From Chloroflexus islandicus (GTDB lineage Bacteria; Chloroflexota; Chloroflexia; Chloroflexales; Chloroflexaceae), in the NCBI RefSeq assembly GCF_001650695.1, contig NZ_LWQS01000034.1, positions 1-64,000 on the forward strand: a stretch of DNA of 64,000 nucleotides, written 5' to 3'. Shown piece after piece: positions 57,412-64,000 of the stretch. Below the pieces are notes generated by a model. That model was not told where the DNA came from and did no database searches. It was given only the letters and a program-made list of their open reading frames with translations. The position numbers and the translations under genes are program-made. Position 1 is the stretch's first letter; each line of letters begins with the position of its first letter.

Positions 57412-58332
57412 ATGTCACTTGAGACGCTCCCGTTCACCTCGCCAATCCAATCGCTGGTCAAGGACAACCGGCTCCGCCAGCGCTCCACCCACCCGCTGAT
57501 CCTTGACCCGCCACTCGCGATCCTCGACGCAGCGGTGACGAACATTGAGCACTTCTTTGCGCGTAACCGGCAACTGATCCCAGACCTGAGCCCGGCCAGT
57601 TGGGAATTGACGATTGACGGGCTTGTCCGGCATCCGCTGGTGATTGACTACGACGACCTGCTCCACAAACCGGTCAGCAGCTTCTTTGCCGTGCTCATTG
57701 GGCGCGACGACGGCAACGACCGCTACGCAGCGATTGCCAACGCCGAGTGGATTGGCGTTCCGGTTGCCCTCTTGCTGGAAGCCGCCGGCGTCAAGCCGCA
57801 GGCGGCCTTTGCCGCCTGTTGGAGCTATGGCGAGCAGCCGCTGGTACGCTATGTTCCCCTTGCTAAGCTCTGGCACGATGCGATGCTAGCGTATGCGGTC
57901 AACGGCCAGCCGCTGCCGACGCTGCACGGCGGACCGGTACGGTTGGTTGTGCCCGGCTGGGCCGGCGCGTACTGGATGAAATGGATCGAGCGGATCACGC
58001 TGCTCTCAGCCGAAGCAGCGCCGCCCGCAGCGCACGGCGATGGTTCGTTAGCCATTGATTGCCGGCTGTTCAACCTTAGTGAGGTTCTCCAAGGCGATAA
58101 TCATCAACCGCTGCGCGGAGTGGCATGGTCGGCAGGGCAGGGTATTGCCCGCGTAGCGTTAGCGCTTGACGACGGACCGTGGCATGCAGCCACCCTTGCG
58201 AGCGATCTCGGCCCGCGCGCATGGCGGCAATTTAGCTATTACAACCCGGCGGGCATCAGCGCGAGCCGCCGGTTAGCAGTGCAGATTACCGACAACACCG
58301 GCCAGACCGCGGTGTACCATTGGCTCTTGTAG
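57412..58332 (+). CDS. sulfite oxidase-like Moco protein lacking the usual Cys
   Basis: A 306-residue protein of the sulfite oxidase fold. WELTIDGLVRHPLVIDYDDLL opens the domain, HGGPVRLVVPGWAGAYWMKWIERI (about 192-215) is the conserved core, and a C-terminal immunoglobulin-like dimerisation domain follows. The expected Mo-ligating Cys (LxCxGN in relatives) is replaced: residues 93-97 read AVLIG and no Cys aligns. It may bind cofactor differently or be non-catalytic. It has no signal peptide. It is divergent from padR-modABC, so a molybdenum link is likely. Confidence 0.82.
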   Translation: MSLETLPFTSPIQSLVKDNRLRQRSTHPLILDPPLAILDAAVTNIEHFFARNRQLIPDLSPASWELTIDGLVRHPLVIDYDDLLHKPVSSFFAVLIGRDDGNDRYAAIANAEWIGVPVALLLEAAGVKPQAAFAACWSYGEQPLVRYVPLAKLWHDAMLAYAVNGQPLPTLHGGPVRLVVPGWAGAYWMKWIERITLLSAEAAPPAAHGDGSLAIDCRLFNLSEVLQGDNHQPLRGVAWSAGQGIARVALALDDGPWHAATLASDLGPRAWRQFSYYNPAGISASRRLAVQITDNTGQTAVYHWLL

Positions 58333-58375
58333 CGCCGCACTGCCTTGACGCCGCACTGCTGTGCGGCGCTACAAG
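58326..58375. terminator. GTAG...CTAC palindrome at convergent gene ends
   Basis: CTTGTAGCGCCGCAC (58326-58340) pairs perfectly with GTGCGGCGCTACAAG (58361-58375). The left arm contains the TAG stop of the sulfite oxidase-like gene and the right arm ends 4 bases before the glyS stop, so it may end both transcripts. Confidence 0.7.
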
Positions 58376-58378
58376 TGA

Positions 58379-59998
58379 CTATGCGCGGAGCTTCTCGCGG
58401 AGATATGCTTCAAGTTCGGCGATCGGCACCCGCTCTTGGGCCATCGTATCGCGATCGCGCACCGTAACGGTTTCGGCCAAGGCCGGATCTTTGCCCTGCC
58501 CGATCGTGTCGAAATCGACCGTAATGCAGAACGGCGTGCCGATCTCGTCTTGCCGGCGGTAGAGTTTGCCGATCGCGCCGGTGTCGTCGTAGACGGTGCG
58601 CATGTCGCCGCCAAGCTGCAACCGGCGGCGCACCTCTTTGGCGGTGGCGACCAGTTGGTCGTGGTTGCGCTTGAGCGGGAAGACCGCCGCTTTGATCGGG
58701 GCCAGCCGCGGCTTGAGCCGCAACACCGTGCGGTAATGCTCGTCGATCAGCGGTTGGGCTTGGCCGCGCAGTTTCTTGCCCACCTCAATCTGATCCACTC
58801 CCGGCATCGCCAATAACTGCTCGACTTCCGGCAACCGCTCGGCCAACGCTTGGCCGAGTTCTTCACCCCGCGCCAGAATCGCATCGCGCGCTTCGGCGCT
58901 GATCTTTTCGCTGCGACCCACCGACTTGAGGAACGATTGCAGCGCTTCGCCAACCACGGCCAGCTTGTCAGCCGGCAAGGCCTTGGTCAGCTCTTCGGCA
59001 TACCCCTCGCACAGCACGGCTAACATCGCGCGCCCCACCCCTGCCGACGGCTCGATCACATACGGCACCACGTGCCGGCCACTAGCCTGATCGAAGTAGG
59101 TCAGGCGGGCAATGCTATCCTCGTTGCGATTGACGCGCGCGGTTAAATTGAGCTGGTCTTGATCTTTGCTGTGCGAGCCAAGATCGTAGTCGGTGCGATT
59201 GGCGATCCCCTCAATCTCTTGCACGCCGATATTGGGATAGTCGTACATCAGATCGAAGGTGCGTTTCGAGTAGTGGGCCAGCTCATCGGCGGGCACATCG
59301 TAGATCGTGATCCGGCTGCGCGGAATACCGATCTGCTCCCACCATGCCAACCGGGACTCAAGCCAGCGCTGGTGCCACTCTTCATCGGCGCCGGGCATCA
59401 CGAAATACTCGATCTCCATCTGCTCGAACTCGCGCACCCGGAAGAGGAAGTTGCGCGGGTTGATCTCGTTGCGAAACGCCTTGCCGACTTGAGCAATCCC
59501 AAACGGCAGCTTGCGAGCCGTCGTCGTCAGTACATTGGCAAAATTCACAAAAATGCCCTGCGCAGTTTCGGGGCGCAGATACGCGAACGAGCCGCTATCG
59601 GCCACCGGCCCGATCTGGGTGCGGAACATCATGTTAAACGGGCGCGGCTCGGTCAGATCGCGCGAACCGCAATTGGGGCAAACGCCGTGGATGTGGTCGG
59701 CGCGCCAGCGCATCTTACACACGCGGCAATCAACCAGCGGATCGTTGAAGGTCTCCTCGTGACCAGAGTACTTCCAGACCAGCCGGTTCATCAAGATCGC
59801 GGCATCTAACCCCTCCATATCATCGCGCTCGTAAACATTCGTGCGCCACCAATCGGCGATGATGTTGTTTTTCAATTCAACCCCGAGCGGGCCGTAATCA
59901 TACACCCCCTGCAACCCGCCATAAATCTCGCTGCTGGGGAAGATAAAGCCGCGGCGCTTGGCCAGCGCCACAATCTGGTCGAGTGATGTAGCCGGCAC
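58379..59998 (-). CDS. glyS: glycyl-tRNA synthetase (alpha2 type)
   Basis: A 539-residue class II synthetase of the homodimeric type. Motif 1 region [22 protein letters not shown], a zinc-binding set ([14 protein letters not shown]), motif 2 [21 protein letters not shown] and motif 3 [13 protein letters not shown] are all present; the C-terminal anticodon-binding domain carries an extra helical insert (about 340-430). The GTG at 59998 with GGAGGA 6 bases upstream is the start; longer frames run into the T-box leader. Expression should rise when uncharged tRNA-Gly accumulates. Confidence 0.95.
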   Translation of the reverse strand: MPATSLDQIVALAKRRGFIFPSSEIYGGLQGVYDYGPLGVELKNNIIADWWRTNVYERDDMEGLDAAILMNRLVWKYSGHEETFNDPLVDCRVCKMRWRADHIHGVCPNCGSRDLTEPRPFNMMFRTQIGPVADSGSFAYLRPETAQGIFVNFANVLTTTARKLPFGIAQVGKAFRNEINPRNFLFRVREFEQMEIEYFVMPGADEEWHQRWLESRLAWWEQIGIPRSRITIYDVPADELAHYSKRTFDLMYDYPNIGVQEIEGIANRTDYDLGSHSKDQDQLNLTARVNRNEDSIARLTYFDQASGRHVVPYVIEPSAGVGRAMLAVLCEGYAEELTKALPADKLAVVGEALQSFLKSVGRSEKISAEARDAILARGEELGQALAERLPEVEQLLAMPGVDQIEVGKKLRGQAQPLIDEHYRTVLRLKPRLAPIKAAVFPLKRNHDQLVATAKEVRRRLQLGGDMRTVYDDTGAIGKLYRRQDEIGTPFCITVDFDTIGQGKDPALAETVTVRDRDTMAQERVPIAELEAYLREKLRA

Positions 59999-60005
59999 AG
60001 CGATT

Positions 60006-60217
60006 CCTCCTTCGCACACAATAAAAAACCGGGCGAACATGTCGCCCGGGGACGCATCACACCTGACGCGCGGTTCCACCCCGGTTAGCGGCGCGAGCCG
60101 CTCACCTCAACGCCAATTCCGGCTCCCCGGCGCCGTTCCGCCATTCTGAGCCGCCGGGCTCGCACCATCCCCGGCTCGCTGGGCGCTCATCGCGACGTAC
60201 TCCTCCGGTTCATCGCC
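60006..60217 (-). promoter_or_regulatory. T-box riboswitch leader for glyS
   Basis: Reading the minus strand: a Stem I with AGCGAGCCGGGGATGGTGCG (apical T-box features), a specifier-loop region GAATGGCGGAAC whose GGC (60140-60142) is a Gly codon, then AACCGGGGTGGAACCGCG, the conserved T-box (60069-60080 core). CCGGGG near the T-box can pair with CCCCGG after it to form the antiterminator, in competition with the terminator at 60023-60050. Uncharged tRNA-Gly would stabilise read-through. Confidence 0.92.
60023..60050 (-). terminator. T-box terminator hairpin
   Basis: CCGGGCGA and TCGCCCGG arms (60042-60049 and 60029-60036) with a short loop are followed on the minus strand by six T (60028-60023). 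Confidence 0.92.
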
Positions 60218-60223
60218 AAAACG

Positions 60224-60252
60224 AGTATAGCACAGGCCAGCAGGGTGCGCAA
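60224..60252 (-). promoter_or_regulatory. glyS promoter
   Basis: TTGCGC (60247-60252) and TATACT (60224-60229) on the minus strand are spaced by 17 bp, placing the transcript start near 60217, at the beginning of the T-box leader. Confidence 0.7.
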
Positions 60253-60309
60253 CCACCTCACACGAGCCTACTCAGCTTTGCTGCGATAACCCTGCACGGC
60301 AGCGCAGCG

Positions 60310-61209
60310 TTACGAATGATGGGCATGGCCGTTATTGGCCGCATTCGACGGCGGCGTTTCTCCGGCCAGATGAGTATAAATCTGCGTGGTCGCAATCGAG
60401 GCGTGGCCCAACCGTTCTTGCAACTCGCGCAAATCAACCCCGCTGCGCAACTGGTGGGCGGCAAAGGAATGGCGCAACATATGCGGCGTCAAATCATGCA
60501 TGCCCACCTGTTCGGCATAACTCTTGAGAATGAGCCAAAAGCCTTGCCGGGTCAACCGCTTGCCGCGATGATTGAGGAAGAGCGCTTCATCATCGCTGCT
60601 CGTTTGGCGAGCCAACTGCGGGCGCGCGATATCGAGATACTCTTCCAGCGCCGTCACCGCCGGATCGCTCAACGGCACAGTGCGTTCGCGGCCTTGCCGG
60701 CCCAAACAGCGCACGGTTTTGGCATCAAAGGCGACATCATCAACATTCAGCGCGACCAACTCGCTGACGCGCATCCCGGTTGCGTACAGCACTTCGAGCA
60801 TCGCCTTATCGCGCAAACCTTCAGGGGTGCCGTTTTGCAGCGGCAACTCCAGCAACTCATCAACCTGATGCTGGGAAATCGCCCGCGGCGGGAAGCGATC
60901 GACGCGCGGCGCATCGAGGTGCTCGGCTGGATCGTGGCTAATGAGGTTCCGTTCCCGCAAAAAGGCGAAGAACGACTTCACCGCCGCTAACCGGCGCGCA
61001 ACCGTCGAGTTGGCGTACTTTTTCTCTTTGAGGTTGAGCACAAAGGCCATCATCGCCTCGGCGTCAACATCGGCCCAGCGTTCGATCCCGCGATCCTGCA
61101 AGAAGCTGCACAACTGATCGAGATCGGTTCGATACGCTGCGGTTGTATTGGCCGACATATTGCGTTCATCGGCCATATAAGCGAGAAATTGCGCTACATA
61201 CTGGTTCAT
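60310..61209 (-). CDS. XerC/XerD-type tyrosine recombinase
   Basis: A 299-residue site-specific recombinase. The N-terminal SAM-like DNA-binding domain (1-90) is followed by the catalytic domain with Arg in ATGMRVSELV, HMLRHSFA (HxxR), LGHASIATTQ and nucleophile Tyr278. The length and complete motif set match chromosomal dimer-resolving Xer proteins; whether it is XerC, XerD or a lone Xer is not decided. No phage or integron genes are nearby, so a housekeeping role is likely. Confidence 0.9.
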   Translation of the reverse strand: MNQYVAQFLAYMADERNMSANTTAAYRTDLDQLCSFLQDRGIERWADVDAEAMMAFVLNLKEKKYANSTVARRLAAVKSFFAFLRERNLISHDPAEHLDAPRVDRFPPRAISQHQVDELLELPLQNGTPEGLRDKAMLEVLYATGMRVSELVALNVDDVAFDAKTVRCLGRQGRERTVPLSDPAVTALEEYLDIARPQLARQTSSDDEALFLNHRGKRLTRQGFWLILKSYAEQVGMHDLTPHMLRHSFAAHQLRSGVDLRELQERLGHASIATTQIYTHLAGETPPSNAANNGHAHHS

Positions 61210-61290
61210 GCGTCTGCCCGGTCGTTGATCGCCGCCTGTGTAGCGGTTTGCGTAGCGGTTATGGTACTGGAAAGACGGCGGCGTGTCAAT

Positions 61291-61476
61291 TCAGAAACAG
61301 CAGCTCTCCTTAAAGCCACAGTGCCGGCAGCGATAAAATCCGGCCCAGAGGCGCATCTGCGCCTGACAAACGGGACATTCGCGCTCATCATCATCAACAC
61401 TGCGCGGGCCGGCGATCACCAACGGGGCCGGCTCCTCCGGCGCTGGCGCAATTGGTTCTGGCTGCAACTGGCTCAT
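61291..61476 (-). CDS. small zinc-ribbon protein
   Basis: A 61-residue protein: a Pro/Glu-rich N-terminal half and a C-terminal zinc ribbon CPVCQAQM...CRHCGFKESCC. GGAGGGAG lies 6 bases before ATG 61476. It is encoded 81 bp before the Xer recombinase gene on the same strand. I recognise no function; small ribbons of this kind often bind nucleic acid or protein. Confidence 0.65.
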   Translation of the reverse strand: MSQLQPEPIAPAPEEPAPLVIAGPRSVDDDERECPVCQAQMRLWAGFYRCRHCGFKESCCF

Positions 61477-61589
61477 CGGCATCTCCCTCCTTCGCCCGCC
61501 TATTGTACCATGCGTTGCCGGCTGGCAATAGCGCCGCGCAGGGATTCTGCTATACTGACCATAGCCTGATACACAGAGAGCACACTTGC

Positions 61590-62564
61590 ATGCGCACTTT
61601 GATTGTCTTTAACCCAACCGCCGGCCACGCCGGGCAGTTGGAAGCCGAACTTGAGGCAGCCGCTCAGGTCTGGCGGGAACAGGGATGGACGGTTGATTTG
61701 CAGCCGACCAACGGCCCCGGCGATGGCCGTTGCCTTGCCCGGCAAGCCGCTGCCAACGGCTATGAGTTAGTGGTCGCCGCCGGCGGCGATGGTACGATCA
61801 ATGAGGTTGTGAATGGTCTCGTCGGGAGCCAGACCATGCTGGCCACGTTGCCGCTGGGCACGATGAATGTGTGGGCGCGCGAATTGGGTTTACCCCTCCA
61901 ACCCCGCGCTGCCGCGCAAACAATGCTGGCATGGTCGCCGCGCACGATTGATCTAGGCCGCGCTGGCGACCGCTACTTTCTGTTGATGGCCGGGATTGGG
62001 TTTGACGCCGCGATTACGGCAAATGTCCGCCCCGACGAAAAGCGCCGGTTTGGCGCCTTGGCGTATGTGGCGCGCGGCATCGAAGAGGTGATGCGGATTC
62101 GCGGCACCCGCGCTCGCATCTTGCTCGACGGTCGCCCGATCAAGGCGCGAGTGTTGATGATTGTGATCGGTAATTCGCAACTGTACGGCGGGCTGGTCAA
62201 GATTACCCACCGCGCGAGCATTGATGACGGCTTGCTCGACGTGTGCGTGATTAAAGGCGATAATGGGATTAACGCCATCGGCCATCTCATCGCGATCTTG
62301 CGCCGCCGCTTCAGCCTCAATCCCGACATCGCTTACTACCGCGCCCATACCGTCGAGGTGATCACCCGCCCGCCCTTACCGGTACAGGTTGATGGCGATC
62401 CCATCGGGACGACCCCGATGCGCTTTTCAGTGGTGCCATCTGCTTTGCGCGCGCTCTTGCCGCCCGACCTGCCCGATGACCTGATCCAGCAACCGCCGCC
62501 TAGCGCGCGCCGGTGGCCGCAACGCCTGTTGGCGTGGCTCCGCCGCCGCCGCGTCGAAGAGTAA
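61590..62564 (+). CDS. diacylglycerol/lipid kinase family protein
   Basis: A 324-residue member of the DagK/YegS family. The nucleotide-binding GGDGTINEVVNGL motif (about 63-75), PLGTMNVWARELGLP and GIGFDA are clear. C-terminal HTVEVITRPPLPVQVDGDPIG forms the family's lipid-binding sandwich. It would phosphorylate diacylglycerol or a related lipid at the inner membrane face. GAGAG stands before the ATG; TATACT at 61551-61556 may be a -10 box. A basic Arg/Pro tail ends the protein. Confidence 0.9.
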   Translation: MRTLIVFNPTAGHAGQLEAELEAAAQVWREQGWTVDLQPTNGPGDGRCLARQAAANGYELVVAAGGDGTINEVVNGLVGSQTMLATLPLGTMNVWARELGLPLQPRAAAQTMLAWSPRTIDLGRAGDRYFLLMAGIGFDAAITANVRPDEKRRFGALAYVARGIEEVMRIRGTRARILLDGRPIKARVLMIVIGNSQLYGGLVKITHRASIDDGLLDVCVIKGDNGINAIGHLIAILRRRFSLNPDIAYYRAHTVEVITRPPLPVQVDGDPIGTTPMRFSVVPSALRALLPPDLPDDLIQQPPPSARRWPQRLLAWLRRRRVEE

Positions 62565-62579
62565 CGATTTCTTGGTGCT

Positions 62580-63551
62580 ATGAAGCGTTTCCTGATCCTG
62601 CTTTTGCTCCTTATCACCGCCTGCGCCGCACCAACCGCACCGGCGACGCCAACCGCACCGGCCACCCTGCGCGGTGACGAACTGCCGGGCAGGCTCTTGT
62701 TTAGTCACAGCGGCGGTATCTGGTTGTGGGAAGGACGCACAGCCCGCCAAGTGATTGCGCCGCCGGCGACGCAAGCGGTGTTTGATCCGGCTGGCGAACG
62801 GATCGCTTACGTTGTGCCGCGCGCCGGGGCCAGTGATGTGATCGTCGCTGATAGCGCGGGCGCGACCATTGCCCAACTTACCCGTAACGACCCAGCGGCG
62901 CCTCCCGGCAGTCTCGAGCGGGTCTATGCCGCTATGTGGGCACTGTATCCAACGTGGTTGCCCGATGGCAGCGGGGTGCTCGCTGCGGCCCAAGCTGCGC
63001 CGCCGGCGGGTGATCCGCCGGCTGATGCGCCGCTGGCCATCTTCCGCTATGACCTCACCGGCCAGCGCCAACCCGTCTTCGCCGATCCGAATGCGCAGCT
63101 TGGCCGTATCGCCGTGTTGCCATCGGGCGATCTGATCGCGGTGCGCACCCCGCTCGGCAGTGACGGGCAACAACAACTGTACCGGATTGCCGGCGGCCAA
63201 GCTGCCCCCTTACCGGGAGCGCCGGTTCCAGCCTACGATCCGGCCCTGAGTCCCAACGGGCGCTGGCTAGTGTTTGCAGTTGGCATCAACGGGGGAAGTG
63301 ATCTCTATGCCATGCCGGTCACTGGCGGATCGGCGGTGCGTTTGACCGATCTCGGCACGGCGCGCGCGCCGGTCTTTTCACCCGACGGCGCAATGCTGGC
63401 TTTTCTCGCCATTCCGCCGGGCGGGCGCGGGTTCGACCTCTATCTGGCCGGCGTGACGGCCACCGATGAAGGCTTTCAAATTGAGCCGCCACGCCGCATT
63501 TCAACCAATTTCACTATCAACGCCGATGCGGGCTTGTCGTGGGCGCCGTAA
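62580..63551 (+). CDS. TolB-like beta-propeller lipoprotein
   Basis: A 323-residue secreted lipoprotein. The signal peptide ends in LITAC with lipobox Cys15, followed by a Pro/Thr/Ala linker. The rest is a six-blade-like propeller with repeats such as FDPAGERIAYVV, LSPNGRWLVFAV and FSPDGAMLAFLA, typical of TolB/PD40 proteins. It starts 15 bp after the lipid kinase gene and may be co-transcribed. Its 3' end overlaps the convergent nitronate monooxygenase gene by 35 bp. Function is unknown. Confidence 0.85.
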   Translation: MKRFLILLLLLITACAAPTAPATPTAPATLRGDELPGRLLFSHSGGIWLWEGRTARQVIAPPATQAVFDPAGERIAYVVPRAGASDVIVADSAGATIAQLTRNDPAAPPGSLERVYAAMWALYPTWLPDGSGVLAAAQAAPPAGDPPADAPLAIFRYDLTGQRQPVFADPNAQLGRIAVLPSGDLIAVRTPLGSDGQQQLYRIAGGQAAPLPGAPVPAYDPALSPNGRWLVFAVGINGGSDLYAMPVTGGSAVRLTDLGTARAPVFSPDGAMLAFLAIPPGGRGFDLYLAGVTATDEGFQIEPPRRISTNFTINADAGLSWAP

Positions 63552-63999
63552 CCGGCTCGGCCGGTTGCGCCGCCGGGAAGGAGAGCATCGCCGGACGTTC
63601 GCCGAGCAGATAAGCGATCACATCAGCCGCCGAATAGCCCTGCGTTAGGTCGAAGATCGTGCGCAGCCGCACCAGATCATCGCCGCTCGTCAGCAGCGGC
63701 GGCTCGGCGCCAATATCGGCGCGCGCCTGCCCCACCCCAATATTGGCCATCAGTGCATTGCACAAACAGCGCCGGCCTTCCGTCTCGGCCAGATCGCCGC
63801 CCTTCTTGACGAAGGTCGCCACCGGTTCGCTCGCGCAACGATAGCCGATCGTTCCCTTCGGCGTGCGATACATCGTGCGCAAATACCCAAGATCGCAGAT
63901 CCGCTGGCGCGGCACCCCTTGCGCTGGGTCGGTATCCCAACGTACCACCTTGAACGGATACCCGGTCGGCGAGGCGCGCGGGTCGGTAAAGACATCCAC
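63517..63999 (-). CDS. nitronate monooxygenase, C-terminal part (cut by window edge)
   Basis: The visible 160 residues match the C-terminal part of a nitronate monooxygenase/2-nitropropane dioxygenase-like protein: VFTDPRASPTGYPFKV, ICDLGYLR, GYRCASEPVATFVKKGGD and CLCNALMANIG, which form the Cys-containing region of this subgroup. The N-terminal flavin-binding barrel lies beyond the right edge. The family oxidises alkyl nitronates using FMN. The frame is open at the edge with no certain start. Confidence 0.85.
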   Translation of the reverse strand: MDVFTDPRASPTGYPFKVVRWDTDPAQGVPRQRICDLGYLRTMYRTPKGTIGYRCASEPVATFVKKGGDLAETEGRRCLCNALMANIGVGQARADIGAEPPLLTSGDDLVRLRTIFDLTQGYSAADVIAYLLGERPAMLSFPAAQPAEPVTAPTTSPHRR

Positions 64000-64000
64000 C

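Noticed and set aside
59999-60079. Extended N-terminus of glycyl-tRNA synthetase
   Set aside because: The extra codons are T-box and terminator sequence; GTG 59998 has GGAGGA upstream.

Overview
The window looks like chromosomal DNA of a filamentous anoxygenic phototroph of the Chloroflexales (Chloroflexus/Roseiflexus type). The reasons are a GC-rich coding style, a KaiC-KaiB cluster without KaiA, adenosylcobalamin methylmalonyl-CoA mutase genes (mutA-mutB-meaB), a PadR/MarR/two-component regulatory style, and many short palindromic and tandem intergenic repeats. The genus is inferred from gene content; there is no rRNA or photosynthesis gene here to prove it.

Left part (1-16 kb): a 139-bp tandem repeat, then an FdhF/YdeP-type molybdopterin oxidoreductase, three nucleotidyltransferase/HEPN genes in tandem, a PIG-L deacetylase and a class III aminotransferase. 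A fluoride riboswitch with its terminator sits at 7289-7365 in front of two MutS-family ATPases, which are separated by a 660-bp repeat block. Next come a DUF4395/thioredoxin pair, an initiator tRNA, a GNAT enzyme, cyclopropane fatty acid synthase divergent from a MarR regulator, and a short ComEC.

Middle (16-41 kb): an S9 peptidase, a DegS/DegU-like two-component pair, a large XRE-ATPase-TPR regulator interrupted by one in-frame TGA, a zinc-ribbon membrane protein whose 3' end has been copied into downstream repeats, topA, mutA-mutB-meaB (propionyl/methylmalonyl-CoA metabolism), an OmpR-type regulator with a near-leaderless promoter, a thioesterase, a methyltransferase, a long repeat array, a protein joining a degraded HNH domain to seven WD40 blades, and the unusual minus-strand order rpoA-rho-mobA.

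Right part (41-64 kb): TlpA- and Lgt-like envelope genes, then a clock-like cluster of REC-PAS-GAF regulator, KaiC, canonical KaiB, divergent KaiB and PAS histidine kinase. A translin-like gene with a CoA-transferase follows, then three tandem diguanylate cyclase copies (one intact, one broken, one remnant), a cyclase-family hydrolase, modABC, a PadR gene with a palindromic operator, a sulfite-oxidase-like protein lacking the expected Mo-binding Cys, glyS under a T-box, a Xer recombinase, a diacylglycerol kinase-like gene, a TolB-like lipoprotein and the C-terminal part of a nitronate monooxygenase.

Molybdenum is a recurring theme (two Moco-type enzymes, mobA, modABC). The best leads are the fluoride riboswitch-MutS unit, the Kai cluster, the HNH-WD40 fusion, the nucleotidyltransferase/HEPN tandem, and a family of GTAG...CTAC palindromes that supply stop codons at convergent gene ends.
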